The notes under the pieces are model-generated. The model saw only the letters and a list, made by a program, of their open reading frames with translations. It was not told the origin of the DNA and made no database searches. Of a DNA stretch of 64,000 bases, positions 51,675-59,915 are shown in pieces (within the stretch, counting starts at the first letter, position 1; each line of letters begins with the position of its first letter). The position numbers and the translations under genes are program-made. Origin of the DNA: Paenibacillus donghaensis (lineage in GTDB: Bacteria; Bacillota; Bacilli; Paenibacillales; Paenibacillaceae); assembly GCF_002192415.1 (NCBI RefSeq), contig NZ_CP021780.1, positions 4,402,001 to 4,466,000 of the forward strand, in the 5' to 3' direction.

Positions 51675-53558
51675 CTAGTCGATTGGGATAACGATCTCTT
51701 GTCCCCCGGAAGTGCTTACGGTGATCTGATGCTCCGTAATTATCACACCGAGCTGCTCGGCCGGATTCACCTGCGGGTCGCCTGCAGCAGCGTCTTCAGC
51801 TGTCCCGGGCTGTCCGCAGACCGCAGAGATCAGCCAATGTGTTCCCGGCAGCAGCGTGGCAAGCAAGGTCGGAATCACCGTGCGCGGCTGCAGCACATTG
51901 GTGTTGGTATGCGGGCGCACCAGCACTGCTTGCCCGTAGCCGTGCAGGCCGCGCACTTCGCTGCGGCCCTGCGGACAGCTGGCTGCTGCTGTGAGCTGCC
52001 CTGCCGGAGCAAGCTCCAGCGTGTCCGCAGCCAGCGACAGTGCGAAGCCTCCTTCGGCGGCTTCAAGAGCTCTTGCCGTCTCCACCCGGTGGATGCGGAT
52101 ATGCCAGGGCAGACCAGCTGCGATCCAGGTCTGCACCTCAACATCAGACCAGGGCTTCCATCTGGCGAAGAGAACATTTTCCCGGGTCCAGCTGTCTTCG
52201 CTTGTTCTTTTGACACGGTACAGATTGTCTCCGGCTTCGCTGAGCGCCAGCATGGAATCAAACGCGCCCTGGCCCAGGCCCCATTCTGAGCGGGGCACAC
52301 TGAAACCAAAAGCGGTGGAATATACAAACTTCTCATATTTAGCTGAAGTATGGGTGTGCTCATTCGTCTGCGGATGGCCGCTGTTGAACGCCGCTACATG
52401 GCCGGTCTCAGGCTGGCGGCAGATGACCAGATGTGCAGGCTTCTGCTCGAAACATGCCGGAAGATCAGGCAGCGGAAGCTCCTCCGCCTGCCAGAACGGA
52501 TGGGTCTCCGGCAGTGCCAGCGGCAGAAATGCCTTAAAGGACCAGTAGGGTGAACCCGGAGAATTGTAATTCTCCGCCATCACCAGATTGGGATAGGCAT
52601 AACCAATAGTCAGCAAACCTTCCCCATCCAGGATACCTTGGCGGAACCACCATCGCAGATTGCGGAGCACCAGCCCTTTAAGCACACCGGCAGGCAGTGC
52701 CTCAACTTCCGCATAGGCAAGTGCACCCCAGAAGGCGCATTGGGCGAACCGGTAGGCCAGACTTCGGCCATAAGGCAGCGCAGAGCCATCCGGCGCGAAC
52801 CAATGGATGAAGCTGCTGGCGAATGTAACCGCTCGTTCCCTGTAGAGCTTGGCGCGGTCCGGGTCCTCTCCCCCCATCAGCTTGGCATAGAGCAGACCAT
52901 AATAATGGAAGGCAAAAGGCACGTAATAGTCCATATGTCCGCCCACACCATCGCTGTACCAGCCGTCCGACACGTAGAAATCATCCAATCGCTGCAGATT
53001 GCGCTCCAACTGCCCCGCGTCATAGTCAAGCCCCGACTTGCGAAACCCCATATTAACCAGCACATTAAAAAACAGCCAGTTGCAGTCGTAGCAAGGGTGG
53101 CTATTCATCTGGTTTAACCATTGGTACAGGTTGTCCTGTTCCCGCGTCGATAGCGGTCCCCAGATCCGCTCCGGGATCAACGACAGGGCGAAGCCAAAAG
53201 CAGCCATCTCTACCAGCCGCTGGTCGTAATCGGCAACCTTGCCCCAATATTCGGGATGCTGCGGATCAGTCCCGTTGCGGATGCCGCTGAGGCATATTTC
53301 CCACAGCTCATCATCCGCTCCGCCTCCCGCGAGCAGAGGCACCATTCCCCACAGTACCCGGGAGAATCCCTCCATCTCGGCGGTTTCGGAACCGTAATGC
53401 ACCCCGGTGATACCCAGCTTGAGCCGGGCGCCTCCGGGGCTGTAATGCCGTTTCAGCGGACCACTCAGCTGCCGAAACGCTTGCTGCAGATCCGCTCTGG
53501 TCTGCAGCGGATTGGTTGCAAGCGATGAACCCGCCTGCACTACTCTAGTATCACTCAT
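51675..53558 (-). CDS. DUF2264 protein of the polysaccharide locus
   Basis: A 627-residue protein with no signal peptide. The N-terminal alpha-toroid part carries MEGFSRVLWGMVPLLAGG, NQMNSHPCYDCNWLFFNVL and YSDGVGGHMDYYVPFAFHYY, typical of DUF2264. The second half, from about 370, is a beta domain. Members occur near pectin and glycosaminoglycan enzymes and are thought to be lyases or hydrolases; activity here is inferred from context. ATG 53558 is chosen over an upstream start by position after GGGAG. It is the last gene of the locus. Confidence 0.8.
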   Translation of the reverse strand: MSDTRVVQAGSSLATNPLQTRADLQQAFRQLSGPLKRHYSPGGARLKLGITGVHYGSETAEMEGFSRVLWGMVPLLAGGGADDELWEICLSGIRNGTDPQHPEYWGKVADYDQRLVEMAAFGFALSLIPERIWGPLSTREQDNLYQWLNQMNSHPCYDCNWLFFNVLVNMGFRKSGLDYDAGQLERNLQRLDDFYVSDGWYSDGVGGHMDYYVPFAFHYYGLLYAKLMGGEDPDRAKLYRERAVTFASSFIHWFAPDGSALPYGRSLAYRFAQCAFWGALAYAEVEALPAGVLKGLVLRNLRWWFRQGILDGEGLLTIGYAYPNLVMAENYNSPGSPYWSFKAFLPLALPETHPFWQAEELPLPDLPACFEQKPAHLVICRQPETGHVAAFNSGHPQTNEHTHTSAKYEKFVYSTAFGFSVPRSEWGLGQGAFDSMLALSEAGDNLYRVKRTSEDSWTRENVLFARWKPWSDVEVQTWIAAGLPWHIRIHRVETARALEAAEGGFALSLAADTLELAPAGQLTAAASCPQGRSEVRGLHGYGQAVLVRPHTNTNVLQPRTVIPTLLATLLPGTHWLISAVCGQPGTAEDAAAGDPQVNPAEQLGVIITEHQITVSTSGGQEIVIPID

Positions 53559-53712
53559 CTGTACCACTCCCACTTACATAGAATAGGTTACATATGCATC
53601 CAGAAAAAAGTTACATACTCATCCTGTAATAAGTCACATACTCATCTGCGCCCTGCGTGTTGTGCGATTACCTGCACTGTTTCAACATCCGACGGACAGG
53701 ACGTGTTTAGGA

Positions 53713-54290
53713 AATAGGGGATAATTGCTGTATTTCTCAGATGCTCCAGCTTCCCTGAGCGAATTTAGCGGATATATCCGTTTCCAGCTGCGCCGGACTA
53801 ATGTATGGGATATTCCCCTTATTTTTCAGCGATCATAGCTTCTACGGACGATTTTATGGGATATATCCCTCATTTTTCAGCGATCGTAGCTTCTGCGGAC
53901 GATTTATGGGATTTATCCCTTATTTTTCAGCGATCGCAGCTTCTGCAGACGATTTTATGGGATATATCCCTCATTTTTCAGCAATCATAGCTTCTACGGA
54001 CGATTTTATGGGATATTTCCCTTATTTTTCAGCGATCGTAGCTTCTACGGACGATTTTATGGGATTTATCCCTTATTTTTCAGCGATCATAGCTTCTGCA
54101 GACGATTTTATGGGATATATCCCTCATTTTTCAGCGATCGTAGCTTCTGCGGACGATTTTATGGGATATATCCCTTATTTTTCAGCGTTTCCAAACTCGC
54201 CAGGCGAATTTAGGGGATATTTCCCTTTATTTCTCGACTTTCCCAGCTTTGCCGCGCGAAATTAGCGGATATTTCCTTTATTTTCGGCCG
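53713..54290. repeat. Tandem 51-bp palindrome-bearing repeat array
   Basis: About seven well-conserved 51-base units (53802-54200) with more diverged units on both sides. Each opens with ATGGGATATATCCC, a near-perfect palindrome, followed by CATTTTTCAGCGATC, TAGCTTCTGCGGACGATTTT. The third base pair of the palindrome varies (ATATAT, ATTTAT, ATATTT). An open frame results only because 51 is divisible by three, and it breaks at one 50-base unit. It fills the gap between DUF2264 and the GH88 gene. The stretch 53559-53712 holds nothing else recognised. Confidence 0.85.
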
Positions 54291-54309
54291 CCGGATCAAG
54301 CCCCGACCC

Positions 54310-55446
54310 TTACTCCCAGTAGAACGGACCCTGCCCTTTAAGCCGGGCCAACCCTTCCACATAAAAGAAGTCGCCATAAATCAACGGCACGTCGATATTC
54401 GTGCCCGCCGGGTAGTTGCTGGTGCCGTGAAGAATCAGGCCTTCCTCGGCCGGGTTGTCCCAGCTGCCGTAATTGCGGTACAGCGATTCCAGCATCCGCT
54501 CTGCCGGCTCGCGATAGACAGAGGCCTCCACCTCCGCGACCTGATCCGCCAGCAGCAGCAAGCCGCTGGCCGCGCACGCGCCAGCCGAAGAGTCGCGCAG
54601 CTCCCGCGACTCACCGGTAGCGCGGAAATCCCAGTGCGGCACATGATCCTCAGGCAGACGCGCGAGGAAGAAATGAGCTACCTTCTGGGCCGCATGCAGG
54701 TATTCGGTTTTGCCGGTATGATGATAAGCCAAGGTAAGCCCGTAGATCGCCCACGCTGTTCCGCGCGACCAGGCCGATTCTGCGGCGAACCCTTGGCCGC
54801 CGATCCCTTCGACAAATGCACCAGTGTCCGGGTCGAAGCGGACAATATGGTAGACCGAGCCGTCCGGACGGATAAAATGCTTCACCACCGTGTCCATATG
54901 TGCTTCCGCGATATGGCGGTAGCGCGGATCGCCGGTGACCTCTGAAGCCCAGAACAGCAGCGGCGTATTCATCGCGCAGTCGATAATCGCATACCCGCGG
55001 TTATCCTCCCCTTCATACCAGGGATTCCAGGCGCGAATGAAGCTGCCCTTCAGATTAAAACGGGCAGCAAGGAAGTTTGCCGCCTTCAGCGCCCGAATCT
55101 TGGAAGCTTCATTACCCTGCAGCTTGTAGGAGGCGACACTGGTCAAGGTCCACATGAAGCCGAGATCATGATCCAGCCGCACATACTCGTTCAGCACCGC
55201 GTCCAGCTGTTCCTCACATTGCTCAGCGAGCGTCTTGAGAGTTTCCTCTCCGCTGCCGTTATACAGCAGCCAGAGCTGTCCCGGCCAGAACCCTGCCGTC
55301 CACCAGAACGGCTGCTCCAGTACATACCTGCCGCCTTGACTGGCATGCGGGAACCCCGCTCCAACCCTCAGGCTGTTCTGTAACGTTTTGTCCAGTGCCT
55401 TGACCCATGCTTCCTCTACCCACTCCAGCTTTGTCTCTATACTCAT
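54310..55446 (-). CDS. Glycoside hydrolase family 88 (unsaturated uronyl hydrolase)
   Basis: A 378-residue intracellular enzyme with an alpha6/alpha6 barrel. It removes the unsaturated uronic acid that lyases leave on glycosaminoglycan or rhamnogalacturonan fragments. EQPFWWTAGFWPGQLWLLYN, DHDLGFMWTLTS (catalytic Asp region), YAIIDCAMNTPLLFWAS, AAESAWSRGTAWAIYG and DSSAGACAASGLLLLA are conserved. There is no signal peptide, so it acts on imported oligosaccharides. ATG 55446 follows GGGGTGG; the upstream start is rejected. Confidence 0.92.
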   Translation of the reverse strand: MSIETKLEWVEEAWVKALDKTLQNSLRVGAGFPHASQGGRYVLEQPFWWTAGFWPGQLWLLYNGSGEETLKTLAEQCEEQLDAVLNEYVRLDHDLGFMWTLTSVASYKLQGNEASKIRALKAANFLAARFNLKGSFIRAWNPWYEGEDNRGYAIIDCAMNTPLLFWASEVTGDPRYRHIAEAHMDTVVKHFIRPDGSVYHIVRFDPDTGAFVEGIGGQGFAAESAWSRGTAWAIYGLTLAYHHTGKTEYLHAAQKVAHFFLARLPEDHVPHWDFRATGESRELRDSSAGACAASGLLLLADQVAEVEASVYREPAERMLESLYRNYGSWDNPAEEGLILHGTSNYPAGTNIDVPLIYGDFFYVEGLARLKGQGPFYWE

Positions 55447-55679
55447 CTGTAGCCACCCCAATCCGGTTAGTTGTTAAAGCTCCCGTTGATACGTAGTCTC
55501 GAACAATAAGATACCTGATCTTATGATATCTAGAACTCAACTTGCGGCACATTTTCAGATAATCGAACAAAACACTTAAAGAACGTGAACTAAAGAATGT
55601 TACTTTACTAACTGAGAGAGCTGATATGCCGGACTTCTCTGCCATTTCGCATCATCATTCTCGAATCTGCATCTTATTT

Positions 55680-55854
55680 AGTTGCGAAAATGCATCTAAA
55701 TTTCGGATTTTTTCCATTTTGGAGCGAATAACTGCAAAAAGGCATCTAATTTAGCCTTCTGAGCGAAATAGGTTTGATTTACTCGAAATTAGTTGCACAA
55801 TTGTACTTATTCACCCGCTTACGGGAGTTTCAGCTGAATTTAGTTTGCATTTAC
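55680..55854. repeat. Repeat B copy (inverted), broken by MITE C copy 3
   Basis: Units TTAGTTGCGAAAATGCATCTAA, TAACTGCAAAAAGGCATCTAA and TCGAAATTAGTTGCAC are in the opposite order to 32446. The copy continues at 57689 (CACATCTATTTGCTCC) after the inserted material. Between 55447 and 55679 only a lone element E arm is seen. Confidence 0.6.
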
Positions 55855-56061
55855 GGTTACTACTTAGGACCCGGGTTTTTCCCATATAGATTTGAGCGTT
55901 CTAAGTCCAAACACAAAGGAGGCTATGGGGAAAATCTACCGTTAACTCCCAGCTAGTGTTTGATTTCCATGACATATAGGGAAAAGTTACCACTAAATTG
56001 TCTTTCAAGGGCATTATGAGCGGATAGCACGTAATTAGCGGTAGAAACTCCCTATAACCCC

Positions 56062-57606
56062 CAGTAATTTTGCAAAGAACCTGACATCAAAGCAGTCAGG
56101 GAATATTTACAAAAAAAAGAGACTCCATTATCGTAGAAGTATACACACACCCACGAAAGGAGATCTCTTGGTTAATAAAGTAGCTGAAAAGGTGTTGTTA
56201 TGTCAAGTCACCCAATGGTTAGATCGCAATGCTTCCTTGCTGCTCGGCGACCGTTATGCCAAAAAACTTCACTGGGGCAACACGGTGTTTCTCTTTTTAG
56301 AGGCCATATTTAGAGGACGAAAAGGGACTCAAGAGATTGCAGATCATGTAGAGAGTTCTACGTGGATGCAAGAATGCACCGGAATTCAATCCATTCACCA
56401 GTCGTCCTTGAACCGCAAGCTCGGCGAACTGCCCCCGGAGGTGCTCCGTGAGCTATACCTCTCTCGCCTGGAGCATCTGTTGGAACAGGAAGGACCGTCC
56501 CTGCCTAAAAAACTGAAAAAGTTGGGCCCCCTCGCAGCAGTCGATTCCACCAGCCTGACGCTGGGGCGGGTTCGCGGCCAATGGGCCTACCAGCAAACTG
56601 GAAAAAACGCCGTCAAGATGCATACCTGCTTGCACCTGACGGGCGAGCACTCGGCGATTCCCATGGCTCCGGTGCTTTCTACCGCGACGGTGGCCGATAT
56701 GGACACTGATGTGCTAGCGGCATTGGTTTGGCAAACAGGGATTACGTATTTGTTCGACCGGGGGTATATTCACTACACTCAATATCTACAATGGCTCCAG
56801 GCAGGTATTCTGTTCGTCGCTCGCCTCAAGCAAAATAGCAAAGTGAAGGTGCTTAAAACGCGGAAGGTGAAGGCAGCGGGACTGGTGCTGGATGCGGATG
56901 TGGAGCTGACGTGTCCGAAGACGGGGAAAACCGGTGTATTTCGGCTCGTGGAGTACAAGTATACGGACAAGAAAAAGAAGGCTCACCTGGTTCGTGTTCT
57001 CACCAATCGCTGGGATATCACGGCTCTCGAAGTCGCACAGCTGTACCGCTACCGCTGGAAAGTAGAACTCTTTTTTAAATGTATGAAATCCAACTTACAC
57101 CTGAAAAAAATCTATAGCAGCCGGAACCCGGAAGCCGTATGGAACCTGATCTACCTCTACCTGATTGCGTATGTGCTCTGCGAAGAGCTCCGTCTGTGTT
57201 ATGCACCGAAGCAGCGAATCGGCCGGGTGCTAGCCGTGTTCCGCTTGTATATAAAAGGAACGTTGGCGGATTTCCTGAAGCATCTAAACCGACCGAAAGA
57301 GCGAACGAGCAAAGGGCGAAGGAACAAGGGAGGCAGACCAGCGACTCGGCCGAAAGTGTTGAAGCCTAAGCCTATCCAATTTTAGGTAAGTTACAAGTGA
57401 TGAACAACTGAAGCTAGACCAATCCAAAAAAATGAGGTGTGTGTAGGCTTAAGTGGAGGTGGCTTTTTTTTGCTTTTTTTGAGTAGACCCCAGACGCGTT
57501 CGCCTGGGGCCAGGGAAAGTGTACAAAATACGCCCCTCCCAAAACGTAACTTACAGTAAATAAGCCTACCACGCCTCCTCGTGTGATGTTCTTTGCAAAA
57601 TTACTG
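56062..57606 (+). mobile_element. IS4-family insertion sequence, 1545 bp, with 9-bp target duplication
   Basis: The ends CAGTAATTTTGCAAAGAAC (56062-56080) and GTTCTTTGCAAAATTACTG (57588-57606) are perfect 19-base inverted repeats. TATAACCCC is duplicated at 56053-56061 and 57607-57615. One transposase gene fills the element. Intact ends, intact gene and an exact duplication imply recent transposition. Confidence 0.93.
56168..57385 (+). CDS. IS4-family DDE transposase
   Basis: A 405-residue transposase. Catalytic Asp residues lie in LAAVDSTSLTLG and TYLFDRGYIHY. The YREK motif of the IS4 family, Y(2)R(3)E(6)K, is exact in YRYRWKVELFFKCMK. The C-terminus is strongly basic. TTG start at 56168, 5 bases after AAGGAG. 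The frame is intact. Confidence 0.94.
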   Translation: MVNKVAEKVLLCQVTQWLDRNASLLLGDRYAKKLHWGNTVFLFLEAIFRGRKGTQEIADHVESSTWMQECTGIQSIHQSSLNRKLGELPPEVLRELYLSRLEHLLEQEGPSLPKKLKKLGPLAAVDSTSLTLGRVRGQWAYQQTGKNAVKMHTCLHLTGEHSAIPMAPVLSTATVADMDTDVLAALVWQTGITYLFDRGYIHYTQYLQWLQAGILFVARLKQNSKVKVLKTRKVKAAGLVLDADVELTCPKTGKTGVFRLVEYKYTDKKKKAHLVRVLTNRWDITALEVAQLYRYRWKVELFFKCMKSNLHLKKIYSSRNPEAVWNLIYLYLIAYVLCEELRLCYAPKQRIGRVLAVFRLYIKGTLADFLKHLNRPKERTSKGRRNKGGRPATRPKVLKPKPIQF

Positions 57607-57868
57607 TATAACCCCATCGAATCCCCATTCTGAGACCAATTAGCGGTAGATTTTCCCTATAATTCTTCGTTGGACCTAAGTAGTAACCATTTTCACATCT
57701 ATTTGCTCCGAAAGGTCCGGACAACCTTCTAACTCCCTGCTGGCCTCATGGACTAAGCAGTAAGCTACATCGCTCTAAGTCTATTGAAGGCTCAGATAAA
57801 TTCTCCAAACTCCCACTGCGCCTAATCCGCAGTAATCTCCTGTCTATAAATCTCCCGGCTAAAGCTGC

Positions 57869-59884
57869 TTAGACAAACTGAAACGCAAATACATACTGCT
57901 CCTGCGTCCCCGGCTGATCCGCCTCATAATCAATGCTGTACCAGATCTGCTCCACGCCAAAATGGTCACGGTAAGTGTGCGCCGTAAACACAGGCGGCCG
58001 CAGGTTCCCCTCGCAAGTGATCCTTACTCCCTGCTCCTGCGAGCCCGGCGCAGCAAGCAGCACGCTGCCCTCCTGCCAAACCGGAGGACAAAAGCTGACG
58101 AACCGTTCGACCAGCTTGCCGGGCGCAGCATGGAATTCATAATCGTCAGTGACCTTCAGCGCAATGGCAGATTCGGGCTGCCACCGGAAAGAACGTTTCA
58201 GGCTGTGCAGCCCCTCTACCTGATACGCCCGGCTCAACTCTACTGCCAGCACAGCTTCGGGCCCGCCGGCAGCAGCTTCAAGCACCTCAGCCTCAGCCTG
58301 CGGCCCTGCCGACTGATGGCGGCCGTCAATGATCGGCACAGCATGTCCCTGGGAGCCGTTGCAATCATACGTATAGCGTTCTGCCCCGAAGTAACCTGCC
58401 GTATATTCCCCGCTGCCCAGATCAGCGATGTAGACCACTCCATCCCTCGCCAGAATGAACTGGCCCAGATCGTTATGGTTATGCGGCTCGCCGTTGCTGC
58501 CGCCCTTGGCCGCGAAGCCGCAAACTCCGCCGTCCTCGGCAATATGACGGGACAGCAGCCACTGCGCATCCGGTAGATAGCTGCTGGAACTGCCCCACTC
58601 CGCAGGGTTCAGCTGCGGATTCCGCCACAGCAGGCTGCGCAGGGCAGGTGCCCAGCGGCTGCAGTGATCCTCGCGGTAGGCGGCGCCCAAGCCGGATGGC
58701 GGCGCTTCCACTTGCGGGAATTCTGCCGCGAGATAATGGCTCAGCCCTAGATGTACACTGCCCTGAGGCTGAGAGTCGGAGAAATTGGCCACCAGATCCC
58801 CGCCGAGGAAACATTTCTGCTGAAACTGAGCGATGCTTCTAACCTTCTCATGCTTGAACCAGTCCAGCTCCCCGCCGCTCAGCTTGCGGAGCAGATCGGC
58901 GTAATAGACGAAATAACCAAAACCATAATTCCAGTAGCCCAGCCCCTCCAGACAGGCTCCGTCCTCCCCATAACCCTGCAGAAAAAATTCCATGGTCCCC
59001 TGCACTTTATGAATAATCTGTTCCAGCCTCTCCGCATCCTCCATCAGCAGCATTGCTGCCGAGCCGATAGAACCGGCACAGACAGCCGCCCAGTTATGGG
59101 TAACAGTCTCCCAGAAATGCGGTCCGTTATGTAAGTAGGGAGCAAACAGCCGGTTGTTCACTTCCGCTCTGACCCGCGATTGCAGCCGCCGCGGTAGCCG
59201 TTCTCCCAGCAGAAGCGTTATCTCGCTTAAGGTGAACCCCGTTTCCGCCGAGAACAAGTCGATCACCTTGGAGATCCCGGCATCCTCACCGCCCACATGG
59301 GCGGGCAGGCACCACGTATATTCATCGCATACCGACCAGATGATCTCTGTCAGCTGCGAGAGATGCTCCGAATTCTCCGGTTCCAGCAGCGCCAGCAATG
59401 CGAACGTATTCAACCGCCGCCGCCGCTCGAAATATACCCGCTCATATTCCAGCCGGGAGCCGGTTGTAGCATAGAGCGCAAATAACGAATAGGTCAGCTG
59501 TGGAATAGGTAGCGTTTTCAGACGTTGCCCTTCAGCGACAATCTCGGCAACGTCAGCTTGATATGCCGGTGACTCCCTCACCTCCTGCCAGAAACAGCCC
59601 GGGTCGCCGTCCGGGTAATAGAGCTGCAGACCCGCTGGTTGCAGACGCCGGCTCGACCAACTGACCGCACCTGCGAGTTCCTGCTTCCCCATGTTCTCAG
59701 CACTCAGCAGATGCTTCTCCGCCTCTACCTCAACACTCAGTTCACGCTTCCCCGCATCCCCACTACTCAACTCACGCTTCTCGGCCTGCTCTCCAGCATT
59801 ACGTCCCTGCTTCCCCGCTACCGCCCCAGCACTCAACTCACGCTTGCCTGCATTTTTCAAACCTGTCTGCTCTTCTTTTTTCAT
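57869..59884 (-). CDS. Heparinase II/III-family protein
   Basis: About 671 residues. After a variable N-terminus, residues from about 70 form the alpha-toroid (YYPDGDPGCFWQEVRESP, THNWAAVCAGSIGSAAML, CLEGLGYWNYGFGYFVYYAD). From about 460 the heparinase II/III domain follows, with GEPHNHNDLGQFILARDG containing the catalytic His. No signal peptide is seen, so the substrate is probably an imported oligosaccharide. The first 70 residues hold four imperfect KRELS-type repeats absent from the family. ATG 59884 lies 9 bases after GAGG; ATG 59890 is possible. Confidence 0.88.
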   Translation of the reverse strand: MKKEEQTGLKNAGKRELSAGAVAGKQGRNAGEQAEKRELSSGDAGKRELSVEVEAEKHLLSAENMGKQELAGAVSWSSRRLQPAGLQLYYPDGDPGCFWQEVRESPAYQADVAEIVAEGQRLKTLPIPQLTYSLFALYATTGSRLEYERVYFERRRRLNTFALLALLEPENSEHLSQLTEIIWSVCDEYTWCLPAHVGGEDAGISKVIDLFSAETGFTLSEITLLLGERLPRRLQSRVRAEVNNRLFAPYLHNGPHFWETVTHNWAAVCAGSIGSAAMLLMEDAERLEQIIHKVQGTMEFFLQGYGEDGACLEGLGYWNYGFGYFVYYADLLRKLSGGELDWFKHEKVRSIAQFQQKCFLGGDLVANFSDSQPQGSVHLGLSHYLAAEFPQVEAPPSGLGAAYREDHCSRWAPALRSLLWRNPQLNPAEWGSSSSYLPDAQWLLSRHIAEDGGVCGFAAKGGSNGEPHNHNDLGQFILARDGVVYIADLGSGEYTAGYFGAERYTYDCNGSQGHAVPIIDGRHQSAGPQAEAEVLEAAAGGPEAVLAVELSRAYQVEGLHSLKRSFRWQPESAIALKVTDDYEFHAAPGKLVERFVSFCPPVWQEGSVLLAAPGSQEQGVRITCEGNLRPPVFTAHTYRDHFGVEQIWYSIDYEADQPGTQEQYVFAFQFV

Positions 59885-59915
59885 ATCCATCCGCCTCTTT
59901 TCACAATCACCTTCG

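Larger units (their letters stand above)
55855..57688. mobile_element. MITE C copy 3 carrying an IS4-family element
   Basis: The outer ends are GGTTACTACTTAGGACC and GGACCTAAGTAGTAACC, exact complements over 17 bases. Without the IS and one duplication the element would be about 280 bases. Its core differs from copies 1 and 2: it has inverted blocks GGGGAAAATCTACCGTTAA and TTAGCGGTAGATTTTCCC. Confidence 0.7.

Noticed and set aside
53801-54265. Open frame for a 154-residue protein with MGYIPHFSAI repeats
   Set aside because: The frame exists because the DNA unit is 51 bases long. It shifts at a 50-base unit, has no ribosome site, and the palindrome is conserved at silent and non-silent positions alike.
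57414-57617. 67-residue minus-strand protein at the end of the IS
   Set aside because: It runs across the right inverted repeat of the IS and has no recognised features.
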